This document shows, piece by piece, positions 1 to 5,442 of a DNA stretch of 6,411 nucleotides. The notes under the pieces were generated by a model, which was not told where the DNA came from, made no database searches, and saw only the letters and a list, made by a program, of their open reading frames with translations. Source of the stretch: an uncultured Bacilli bacterium (GTDB lineage Bacteria; Bacillota_I; Bacilli_A; RF39; UBA660); the NCBI GenBank assembly GCA_947630885.1, contig CANRJI010000059.1, positions 1 through 6,411 on the forward strand. The letters are read 5' to 3'. The stretch's first letter is position 1. Every line of letters begins with the position of its first letter. The translations under genes and the position numbers were made by a program.

Positions 1-69
1 AAAACTAGGTAAAAAATCAAAAAAATAAAAAATTTATAAAGTTTTGTATAATAAATACTTGACTTTATT

Positions 70-365
70 ATGAGAGATGGAGGTATTTCAGAAGATTATG
101 AATATGGAATACTTACTAATGAAATATATAAAGAATGGTCTGGTATGAAAGCAAATGAATACAAAACATATAAAGGTATTAGAAAGGAATATTTAAGAAA
201 TAATATGTCTAATATAGAAGTCCTTTTAACAGATTTAGGTGAAACGGCGACAAGAGAACTTGCTAAAGAACATAGGCCTTATGGTTGAGAGCAAAATAAA
301 AAAATAGCAAGAATTTGAACTATCAATATGTAGAAGGAAGAGAAAAATTAGAAAATAAAAAATAG
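70..365 (+). pseudogene. Decayed fragment of a DinD/BRO-type phage antirepressor-like protein
   Basis: An open stretch of 72 codons (70-288) reads TNEIYKEWSGMKANEYKTYK, then GIRKEYLRNNMSNIEVLL and TDLGETATRELAKEHRPYG. From memory, this pattern (YKEWSGxxAxEYKxYKGxRKExLRxNM) is the conserved C-terminal block of DinD-like/BRO-family antirepressor proteins found in prophages and mobile elements. The reading frame looks broken. After the TGA at 286-288 the same frame continues EQNKKIARI, which is what relatives carry after a PxGL/F-E-N motif, and then meets another TGA at 316. A second frame from 318 gives NYQYVEGREKLENKK before TAG at 363, resembling the later R-x-x-LE-x-K block. No ribosome site precedes the ATG at 70, and the N-terminal BRO domain is missing because an in-frame stop lies at 52-54. 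It is most likely a pseudogene left by a phage or element. A short functional peptide is possible but less likely. The family call rests on motif memory, not on a search. Confidence 0.6.
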
Positions 366-405
366 TTTTTAAAAAATACAGGACTTTTGCAGAATAAAAT
401 TATAG

Positions 406-432
406 ATTACGAAAAATAAGAAAAATCGTAAT
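406..432. repeat. 7-bp inverted repeat, possible operator
   Basis: ATTACGA (406-412) is matched by TCGTAAT (426-432) with a 13-base A-rich spacer. The right arm touches an extended -10-like TGATATAAT (432-440). It could be a weak operator, but a chance match in such AT-rich DNA cannot be excluded. Confidence 0.3.
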
Positions 433-439
433 GATATAA

Positions 440-467
440 TTGACTTTATAAAGCTTTTTGATAAAAT
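440..467 (+). promoter_or_regulatory. Candidate sigma-A promoter for the SEC-C gene
   Basis: TTGACT at 440-445 and TAAAAT at 462-467 are separated by 16 bases, each one mismatch from consensus. Transcription would start near 474 and give a leader of about 120 bases before the gene at 596. The upstream TGATATAAT at 432-440 is an alternative extended -10 without a visible -35 box. Confidence 0.4.
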
Positions 468-527
468 AATATTAAGAGAAATCTGTAATACGTTAGCAAA
501 ACGGAAATATAGTTTAGAATATTCGTA

Positions 528-536
528 TGATATAAA
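528..536 (+). promoter_or_regulatory. Candidate extended -10 promoter closer to the SEC-C gene
   Basis: TG-A-TATAAA at 528-536 fits an extended -10 element, with no convincing -35 box at the right distance. It would start transcription near 543, leaving a leader of about 50 bases. It competes with the TTGACT/TAAAAT pair at 440-467 as the promoter of the gene at 596. Confidence 0.3.
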
Positions 537-595
537 TTGAAAAAAGATAAATTTAAAAATTATAATTGAATTAAAAAATAAAAGGAGAAAAATAT

Positions 596-2149
596 ATGGA
601 AGTAAATAATATTATTGAAGAACTAAAATATTATACAGGAGAATTACCTAAGGAAGCAATAAAACAGGCAATACAGCAAAAGGAAAAAATTACGCCTAAA
701 TTGCTAGAAATGTTAGAATATACTAAAAATAATATAGATAAGATTCTTGATGAAGAAGATGAATTTTTTGGTTATATTTATGCATTTTTTCTCCTCGCGG
801 AGTTCAAAGAGAAAAAGGCTTTTCCTTATTTAATGGATTTATTAAATAGGGATGAAGAAGTGTTAGAATATATAATAGGTGATGATTATCCAGAATACGT
901 ACCAAGATTGCTTGCAAGCACCTATGATGGAAATGATCAAGCCTTATATAGTATAATTGAAAATAGGGAAATAAACGAATTTATTAGATGTAGTGCATTA
1001 CAAACTTTTGCAATATTGTATCTATACGGAGTAAAAGAAAGAAAGTTTATAGTAAATTACTTTAAGAAATTATTAAACGAAAAGTCTAAAAATGATAATT
1101 CATATTTATATGAAGAAATAATTGAAGAAACATGTAACTTAAAATTGGTTGAATTAGAAGAAAATATTGATAAAATACTTTATATAATTGAAAATGAAGA
1201 AGAAAGAGAAGAATTAAAAAACACATTAAAAGATGGCAATATGATAAATAGGAACATTTATCCATTCAAGCCACATTATGAATATATATATGATACTGTT
1301 GGAATAATGGAAGAATGGCAATGCTTTAGATATAGGGAAGATGAAGAATTTGAAAATTCAGATGATTATAAAATATGCCAACATATAATACAAAAAAGAA
1401 AAAATCGCTATATTAACGACAAAATTGATATCGGTAGAAATGATTTATGTCCTTGTGGAAGTGGAAAAAAATACAAAAAATGTTGTATAAATAAAAACCA
1501 CTTTAACGTAAAAGAAAAGCTTAATTTAATAGATGAATTTGTTTGTAAGGCAGAATGGTATTTGCAAAGAGGAGAAGAAAAAAAGGCATATGAGTTATTA
1601 AGATTTGCATGGTTTGATGGTAAAGAAAATAATATAAAAAGTATAGAAGAATATGATGAAAAATATGATGGGTATGATTGCCTTTTGAACTGGATTCAAG
1701 ATTATGATGATATATTAGAGCAAAGCGGTGAGGAATGTAAGTTATATGAAAGGCTTGAATTATGGGATGCCTTGGAAAATATATTCGATTTAAATAATGA
1801 GGAACAATTGTATTGGAAAGAAAGGGCTATAAGAGCAAAAGCAAATACAGAATTTAGGCTTGGTAACGAAGCAAAAGCAACAAAAATTATAGAAAAGTAT
1901 CTTAAAGAAAAGCCAGATTGGGTATGGGGATATATAGAGATGTCGGACTGGTATAGTGAAGATGTAGACTCAAAATATTATAATTTAGAGAAAGCAAAAA
2001 AGATTCTATTAGAAGCAGAACAAATAAAAAATATGGAAGATATTGATGCCGTTTATGAAAGATTAGAAGACATATATGATAGCTTGGGCAATACAAAAAA
2101 ATCAAAAGAATATGCTAAAAAATGGCAGAAATACGTATATGAAAGATGA
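596..2149 (+). CDS. DUF1186-like protein with SEC-C zinc motif and TPR-like C-terminus
   Basis: The protein is cytoplasmic, 517 residues, very acidic and Lys/Glu-rich, with no signal peptide or membrane helix. Residues 1 to about 200 resemble DUF1186, an alpha-helical HEAT-like domain, with the pattern IIEELKYYTGELPKEAIKQA and later YIYAFFLLAEFKEKKAFPYL. A SEC-C motif follows at 282-297 (NDLCPCGSGKKYKKCC). Its cysteines 285, 287, 296 and 297 fit the CxCx8C[C/H] zinc-binding pattern known from the SecA C-terminus and many unrelated proteins. Residues about 305-517 are helical and TPR-like: one helix pair around 415-445 includes AKATKIIEKYLKEKPDWVWG and another around 470-510 includes LEKAKKILLEAEQ. 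The start has AGGAGA at 583-588, seven bases upstream. SEC-C domains usually bind zinc and mediate contact with proteins or the ribosome, but no function is established for this architecture. It appears to be transcribed alone, with 220 bases before the next gene. The domain calls are from recalled motifs. Confidence 0.85.
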   Translation: MEVNNIIEELKYYTGELPKEAIKQAIQQKEKITPKLLEMLEYTKNNIDKILDEEDEFFGYIYAFFLLAEFKEKKAFPYLMDLLNRDEEVLEYIIGDDYPEYVPRLLASTYDGNDQALYSIIENREINEFIRCSALQTFAILYLYGVKERKFIVNYFKKLLNEKSKNDNSYLYEEIIEETCNLKLVELEENIDKILYIIENEEEREELKNTLKDGNMINRNIYPFKPHYEYIYDTVGIMEEWQCFRYREDEEFENSDDYKICQHIIQKRKNRYINDKIDIGRNDLCPCGSGKKYKKCCINKNHFNVKEKLNLIDEFVCKAEWYLQRGEEKKAYELLRFAWFDGKENNIKSIEEYDEKYDGYDCLLNWIQDYDDILEQSGEECKLYERLELWDALENIFDLNNEEQLYWKERAIRAKANTEFRLGNEAKATKIIEKYLKEKPDWVWGYIEMSDWYSEDVDSKYYNLEKAKKILLEAEQIKNMEDIDAVYERLEDIYDSLGNTKKSKEYAKKWQKYVYER

Positions 2150-2155
2150 GAAATA

Positions 2156-2170
2156 AAAGTTTTAAACTTT
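2156..2170. repeat. AT-rich palindrome just after the SEC-C gene
   Basis: AAAGT (2156-2160) pairs with ACTTT (2166-2170) around a TTTAA loop, within a longer AAAGTTTTAAACTTT palindrome. It starts 6 bases after the stop codon. No T tract follows, so it is at best a weak terminator or an RNA-end stabilising hairpin. Confidence 0.25.
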
Positions 2171-2211
2171 ATCTAAAATAATAAAATGATTAAAAATAAT
2201 GAATGATGCGA

Positions 2212-2231
2212 TAGATTGTTGTTATAATCTA
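2212..2231 (+). promoter_or_regulatory. Extended -10 inside a 6-bp dyad upstream of the flavodoxin gene
   Basis: TGT-TATAAT (2220-2228) is a perfect extended -10 element. It lies inside an inverted repeat, TAGATT (2212-2217) with AATCTA (2226-2231). No clear -35 box is seen. A start near 2235 would leave a leader of about 135 bases before 2370. The dyad over the -10 suggests a repressor site, but this is inference. Confidence 0.35.
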
Positions 2232-2256
2232 GAAAAATATGAAAATTTAAATTAAT

Positions 2257-2300
2257 TTGAATTGGAGAAATTATTTGTATAGTATTCTAACATAATACTA
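2257..2300 (+). promoter_or_regulatory. Candidate promoter and operator dyad of the flavodoxin gene
   Basis: TTGAAT (2257-2262) and TAGTAT (2280-2285) are 17 bases apart and form a moderate sigma-A promoter. The -10 half lies in a perfect 7-bp inverted repeat, TAGTATT (2280-2286) and AATACTA (2294-2300), with a 7-base spacer. A 21-bp dyad across -10 and the start point is a typical repressor operator layout, similar in size to MarR/HxlR-class sites, but no regulator gene of that type is in view. Confidence 0.4.
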
Positions 2301-2369
2301 AATGAATGCAGATGCTATAAATATGATATACAATATTGAAATAAAAAATAATTTGTAGGAGAATTAAAT

Positions 2370-2873
2370 ATGAGTGAATTTAGAAATAAAAAAAGTTTAG
2401 TTATTTATTTTTCAAGAGCTGATGAAAATTATGCTGTCGGTTATGTAGATAAAGGGAATACTGAATATATTGCTGAATATGTAAGAGATATTGTAGGTGC
2501 TGATTTATTTAAAGTAGAGCCATTAGTACCTTATAGTAAAGAATATAGTAAATGCATTGAGGAAGCAAAACAAAGAGTAGGTAATGCCCCAATAAAGAAT
2601 AAAATCAATGATATTTCAGAGTATGAAGTTATTTATATTATGACACCAATTTATTGGGGAAGTTATGCACCAGAAATAGAAACGGCAATAAAAGATTTAG
2701 ATTTTTCAGGTAAAACAGTAAGAATAGCAACAACTCATGAAGGCTCTGGACTTGCAAGTGTTGTTGAAGATATTAAAAAAATATGTATAGGAGCAAATAT
2801 ATTAAATGACAGTATTGCTATAAAAGGAACTGAATGCATAAAGGCAAGAGATAAAATAGAAAAGTGGATTTAA
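2370..2873 (+). CDS. Flavodoxin-fold protein (flavodoxin_4-like), likely FMN-dependent oxidoreductase
   Basis: This is a 167-residue cytoplasmic protein, full length for a short flavodoxin. The first strand and phosphate loop are LVIYFSRADENYAVGYVDKG then NTEYIAEYV (residues 10-38). This is the expanded YFSRADEN...GNTE loop of the flavodoxin_4/NAD(P)H-dependent oxidoreductase group rather than the compact SxTGNT loop of classical flavodoxins. TPIYWGSYAPEIETAI (92-107) is the second flavin-contacting loop with an aromatic pair (Tyr95, Trp96). THEGSGLASVVEDIK (122-136) is the third loop, before the last helix. The start has AGGAGA at 2357-2362, seven bases from ATG. Such proteins bind FMN and pass electrons or reduce quinone-like or other small compounds. 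The partner and substrate here cannot be told from sequence. It appears monocistronic: a 220-base gap with two dyads precedes it and a terminator-like hairpin follows it. Confidence 0.88.
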   Translation: MSEFRNKKSLVIYFSRADENYAVGYVDKGNTEYIAEYVRDIVGADLFKVEPLVPYSKEYSKCIEEAKQRVGNAPIKNKINDISEYEVIYIMTPIYWGSYAPEIETAIKDLDFSGKTVRIATTHEGSGLASVVEDIKKICIGANILNDSIAIKGTECIKARDKIEKWI

Positions 2874-2895
2874 TAAAGTAAATGGTAATTTAATT

Positions 2896-2924
2896 AAGCA
2901 AGCAATATTAAAGTTTGCTTTTTT
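2896..2924 (+). terminator. Rho-independent terminator of the flavodoxin gene
   Basis: AAGCAA occurs twice, at 2896-2901 and 2900-2905, and either copy can pair with TTGCTT at 2915-2920. The arm runs into six T residues (2919-2924). The stem is only 6 bp, so it is a modest terminator, but its position 22 bases after the stop codon fits. Confidence 0.6.
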
Positions 2925-2926
2925 CG

Positions 2927-2935
2927 TGATATAAT
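2927..2935 (+). promoter_or_regulatory. Extended -10 promoter of the response regulator gene
   Basis: TG-A-TATAAT at 2927-2935 is a perfect extended -10 element with no good -35 box. Transcription would start near 2942, about 50 bases before the regulator gene. It begins only three bases after the T tract of the preceding terminator. Confidence 0.55.
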
Positions 2936-2983
2936 ATTTAATGAAACAAATAACAAATTATAAAAATAGAAAATTAGATTACT

Positions 2984-2990
2984 GAGGTGA
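2984..2990 (+). promoter_or_regulatory. Ribosome binding site that decides the regulator start
   Basis: GAGGTGA is a near-perfect anti-16S match. Seven bases separate GAGG from the ATG at 2995 but only four separate it from the ATG at 2992, so the second ATG is favoured. Confidence 0.7.
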
Positions 2991-2994
2991 TATG

Positions 2995-3651
2995 ATGGCA
3001 AAAATTTTGATTGTTGAAGATGATGTAAGTATTCATAATTTAATAAAAGAACTATTAATTAAAGAAAAATATATCATTTTAGATGCTTTTTCTGGTACAG
3101 AAGCTTTATTAATAATTGAAAAGGAAAATCCTGATCTCATCTTACTAGATTTAATGCTACCTGGATTAAATGGAGAAGAAATAATAAGTAAAATACATAA
3201 TATACCAATCATTGTTATTAGTGCTAAAATCTCTATTAAAGATAAAGTAAATAATTTATTAAATGGTGCTGTTGATTATTTAACTAAACCTTTTAATAGT
3301 GATGAACTAGTTGCTCGAATAAAAGTGCATTTAAGAAATAATAAAGTTAAAAATGATGAATTATGCTATAAAGAATTAAGATTATTAAATGATAATTTTA
3401 CACTAGTTATAAATAATGATAAAGTTAGGCTAACTAGAACAGAATATGCGATATTAAAACAATTATTAATTAATTCTAATCAAGTTATTCCTAAAAGTAA
3501 ACTGTTAGATTTAATTAGTCAAGATACACAAGATTGCGATGAAAATTCTTTAAAAGTTCATATAAGTAATTTAAAAAAGAAAATTAATAAATATTCAAAT
3601 AAAAAATATATTGAGTCTGTCTGGGGAATTGGTTATAAGATATATGAATAA
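2995..3651 (+). CDS. OmpR/PhoB-family response regulator
   Basis: This is a DNA-binding response regulator of 218 residues from the ATG at 2995, or 219 from the adjacent ATG at 2992. In the longer numbering the receiver domain covers residues 3 to about 117. It has the acidic pair D10/D11, phospho-acceptor D53 in LLDLMLPG, switch S77 in VISAK, Y96 and the invariant K99 in DYLTKPF. The winged-helix DNA-binding domain covers about 125-219, with LTRTEYAILKQLL, the recognition helix around NSLKVHISNLKKKI, and the terminal hairpin ESVWGIGYKI typical of OmpR/PhoB. All residues needed for phosphorylation are present. It is the likely partner of the histidine kinase three genes downstream, with the ABC transporter between them. 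The four CTTAAC repeats just after its stop codon are its probable target. It has its own promoter at 2927-2935, and no terminator separates it from the transporter, so readthrough can add to operon expression. Confidence 0.95.
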   Translation: MAKILIVEDDVSIHNLIKELLIKEKYIILDAFSGTEALLIIEKENPDLILLDLMLPGLNGEEIISKIHNIPIIVISAKISIKDKVNNLLNGAVDYLTKPFNSDELVARIKVHLRNNKVKNDELCYKELRLLNDNFTLVINNDKVRLTRTEYAILKQLLINSNQVIPKSKLLDLISQDTQDCDENSLKVHISNLKKKINKYSNKKYIESVWGIGYKIYE

Positions 3652-3657
3652 TTAAAT

Positions 3658-3697
3658 CTTAACAAAATCTTAACTTTTTCTTAACCATTTTCTTAAC
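3658..3697 (+). promoter_or_regulatory. Four CTTAAC direct repeats, probable response-regulator binding site
   Basis: CTTAAC occurs at 3658-3663, 3669-3674, 3680-3685 and 3692-3697, a period of 11, 11 and 12 bp, so the copies fall on nearly the same DNA face. OmpR/PhoB/PhoP-family regulators bind tandem direct repeats with an 11-bp period, and the B. subtilis PhoP box (TTAACA-like, four copies) is close in form. The last repeat ends 10 bp before the -10 box at 3708, as in PhoB-activated promoters where the site replaces the -35. The likely binder is the regulator encoded just upstream. Confidence 0.75.
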
Positions 3698-3707
3698 TAT
3701 TTCAAGG

Positions 3708-3713
3708 TAAAAT
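3708..3713 (+). promoter_or_regulatory. -10 box of the ATPase-permease-kinase operon
   Basis: TAAAAT at 3708-3713 matches the -10 consensus in five of six bases. The expected -35 position (3685-3690, CCATTT) has no match and overlaps repeats 3 and 4, so the promoter probably depends on an activator. A start near 3720 would give a very short leader that begins at about the ribosome site AAAGGAG (3722-3728). Confidence 0.6.
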
Positions 3714-3737
3714 ACTTTTTGAAAGGAGTAAAAGATT

Positions 3738-4649
3738 ATGGAATATGTGTTAAAAACAAATAATCTTACTAAAAATTATCATCATTTTAAAGCCTTGAAT
3801 AATGTCAATTTACATATTGAAAAAGGTGCTATCTATGGTTTAATTGGCAAGAATGGGGCAGGGAAAACTACGCTTATTCGCCTTATCTGTGGCCTTCAAC
3901 AGCCGACAAGTGGGGATTATTTTATCTATGGTGTTTCATTTAAAGAAAAAGAAATTTATGAAGAGAGAGAAAGAATTAGTGCAATAGTTGAAGAGCCAGC
4001 TTTATTACTTAATATGACGGCCAAAGATAATTTAATTCATCAGTATAAGATAATGGGTATGCCAAGTTTAGATGGAATTGATGAACTTTTAGAATTAGTC
4101 AATTTGAAAGAAGTTAGTAATAAAAAGGTTATAAACTTTTCTTTAGGTATGAAACAACGACTTGGTATTGCTATGGCTCTTGCGACAAATCCCGATTTTC
4201 TAATTTTAGATGAACCAATCAATGGTCTTGATCCCGAAGGAATTATTGATATTAGAGAATTAATATTAAAATTAAATAAAGAAAAAGGAATTACAATATT
4301 AATATCTAGTCACTATCTTGATGAGTTATCAAAGGTTGCTACTTATTATGGCTTTCTTGATAAAGGAAAAATAATAAAAGAAATTAGTGCTAGGGAACTA
4401 AATCAATATTTAAGAAGGAAAGTTGAAATACAAGTAAATAGTATTAAAGAAGCAGTTAAATATATGGAAGAGAAGAAACTCGAGTATGAAGTTTTAAATG
4501 ATGACACTATTTCCTTATATGGAAAAGTTAATATTTCTAAAATTATATTAGAACTTGCTAAAAGAGATTGTATAGTAAAAAATATTAAAGAAAAAAATGA
4601 ATCATTAGAGAACTACTTTTTGAAAGTTGTAGGTGAAAATAATGATTAA
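3738..4649 (+). CDS. ABC transporter ATP-binding protein, BcrA/LanF-like
   Basis: This 303-residue ATPase subunit powers export or extraction of an unknown compound together with the permease that overlaps it. Motifs in order: Walker A GKNGAGKTT (37-45); a Q-loop region SAIVEEPALL (81-90) where Glu stands in place of Gln, as in the BcrA group that has an (I/V)E-x-P motif; signature FSLGMKQR (134-141), a divergent LSGGQ typical of drug and antimicrobial-peptide exporters; Walker B FLILDEP (154-160) with catalytic E159; D-loop NGLDPEG; and H-loop SSHYLDE with H192. Residues about 210-303 form the C-terminal extension seen in this subfamily. The start has AAAGGAG nine bases upstream. The Walker A stretch (about 3845-3915) is visibly richer in G+C than its surroundings. 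The two-component partners make a bacitracin or cationic-peptide resistance-type role plausible, but no substrate is proven by sequence. Confidence 0.93.
   Translation: MEYVLKTNNLTKNYHHFKALNNVNLHIEKGAIYGLIGKNGAGKTTLIRLICGLQQPTSGDYFIYGVSFKEKEIYEERERISAIVEEPALLLNMTAKDNLIHQYKIMGMPSLDGIDELLELVNLKEVSNKKVINFSLGMKQRLGIAMALATNPDFLILDEPINGLDPEGIIDIRELILKLNKEKGITILISSHYLDELSKVATYYGFLDKGKIIKEISARELNQYLRRKVEIQVNSIKEAVKYMEEKKLEYEVLNDDTISLYGKVNISKIILELAKRDCIVKNIKEKNESLENYFLKVVGENND
4631..4636 (+). promoter_or_regulatory. Ribosome binding site within the ATPase gene that decides the permease start
   Basis: AGGTGA lies inside the last codons of the ATPase gene. Eight bases separate AGG from the ATG at 4642. 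The alternative GTG at 4633 lies within the ribosome site itself and is therefore unlikely to be the start. Confidence 0.65.
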
Positions 4650-5397
4650 AATACTATCGGCGAATATGTATCGTTTAAAGAAAAGCAAGTGCTTTTGGAT
4701 TATATTAGGTATTTCATTTCTATTAGGTGGATATATTTATATTAATTATAATGGATTGCATCCAGAACGATGTGTTAATTGTGATAATCAATTGGGAAGT
4801 GTTTTATTTCAGTTTTTATCAAATGGTTGGTTTATTTTACCAATATTTACAAATATTTTTATGATACCTTTATATAGTAATGGCATCATTAAAAATATGG
4901 TTATTATTGGCCATAAAAGAAGTAATATTTATATAGCAAATTTAATTACAATTAATATTGTTAATTTATTATTCTCTTGCAGTTTTATTTTAGGAACACT
5001 TTTGGTTGGTACAATTTTAGTACCTGATATTACCACTCCTTTAAATAAATTACTATTTTTAATATTTGATTCAATTCTTCTCAGTATTAGTTATGCTTCT
5101 TTATTTAATTTTATTGGAATGATATTTGATAAAATAGCATCGGTTTCTGTTTCTTTTACTACTGTTATATGGGGTTTAATTACTTGCAGTAATATTATGG
5201 GAAAATATAGTGGCTGTACTAACACTTTTTTACGAAATATTTATGAATTTATTTTGTGTAGTATTCCTATTGGTCAAAGTTATTTAATTAATGATGCCGC
5301 GGATAACTATAAAGTTTTATGGATATATTCTTTAGTATTTATTATTATAATTAATTATTTAGGTCTTTTTATTATAAAGAAGAAGAAACTAAATTAA
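4642..5397 (+). CDS. ABC-2-type permease subunit with cysteine-bearing outer loops
   Basis: This is a 251-residue integral membrane protein from ATG 4642, or 254 from GTG 4633. It overlaps the ATPase gene by 8 bases, so the two are probably translationally coupled. Six hydrophobic segments are seen, in short numbering about 15-33, 59-79, 98-127, 136-154, 163-182 and 223-245. This matches ABC-2/BcrB-like permeases. Positive charges (RLKKSK at the N-terminus, GHKRSN between helices 2 and 3, KKKKLN at the C-terminus) place both ends inside. On that topology the loop after helix 1 faces outside and carries C44-x-x-C47 (ERCVNC). The region between helices 5 and 6 also faces outside and carries C182, C192 and C206. 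Only one permease gene is present, so the transporter is probably a homodimer, unlike the LanE/LanG pair. Overall identity to named permeases cannot be judged by eye. Confidence 0.85.
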   Translation: MIKILSANMYRLKKSKCFWIILGISFLLGGYIYINYNGLHPERCVNCDNQLGSVLFQFLSNGWFILPIFTNIFMIPLYSNGIIKNMVIIGHKRSNIYIANLITINIVNLLFSCSFILGTLLVGTILVPDITTPLNKLLFLIFDSILLSISYASLFNFIGMIFDKIASVSVSFTTVIWGLITCSNIMGKYSGCTNTFLRNIYEFILCSIPIGQSYLINDAADNYKVLWIYSLVFIIIINYLGLFIIKKKKLN

Positions 5398-5405
5398 TTA
5401 AGTAA

Positions 5406-5424
5406 TATATTTTGTTAAAATATA
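5406..5424 (+). repeat. AT-only hairpin between permease and kinase genes
   Basis: TATATTTT (5406-5413) and AAAATATA (5417-5424) form a perfect 8-bp stem with a GTT loop, three bases before the GAAAGGA ribosome site of the kinase gene. It may reduce kinase translation or shield the upstream mRNA end. With no G-C pairs its stability is low. Confidence 0.35.
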
Positions 5425-5426
5425 AT

Positions 5427-5433
5427 GAAAGGA
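5427..5433 (+). promoter_or_regulatory. Ribosome binding site that decides the kinase start
   Basis: GAAAGGA lies nine bases before the ATG at 5443. The upstream in-frame ATG at 5425 overlaps this site and has no ribosome site of its own, so 5443 is preferred. Confidence 0.65.
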
Positions 5434-5442
5434 TTGATTATC

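Larger units (their letters stand above)
366..595. other. Non-coding stretch upstream of the SEC-C gene
   Basis: With the decayed antirepressor tail, this makes just over 300 bases without an intact gene. It holds two candidate promoters, a 7-bp dyad and the ribosome site AGGAGA at 583-588 for the next gene. One stop-bounded reading frame of 44 codons (406-540) contains the protein-like run NDIIDFIKLFDKIILREICN. It has no ATG and no ribosome site, so it is at most a relic of unknown origin. No tRNA, rRNA or recognisable riboswitch is seen. Confidence 0.5.

Noticed and set aside
286..318. TGA read as tryptophan (Mollicutes-type code)
   Set aside because: Two TGA codons in the antirepressor relic could suggest this, but the intact genes use TGG for Trp and the SEC-C gene ends at TGA. 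A TAG also follows in the same frame, so decay is the better explanation.
1439..1486. SecA protein
   Set aside because: The SEC-C motif is shared with the SecA C-terminus, but there are no Walker motifs or DEAD motor domains in this 517-residue protein.
1902..2105. Minus-strand open frame of 67 codons
   Set aside because: It lies wholly inside the SEC-C gene, antisense to its TPR-like coding part, has no ribosome site and encodes a low-complexity Leu/Tyr/Ile-rich sequence. It is a shadow of the real gene.
4040..4222. Minus-strand open frame of 60 codons
   Set aside because: It lies antisense to the signature and Walker B region of the ATPase gene, with no supporting start signals.
5421..5426. 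TATAAT as a separate promoter for the kinase gene
   Set aside because: It has no -35 box, it is part of the AT hairpin, and the implied start near 5433 would fall at or after the ribosome site, removing it from the transcript.
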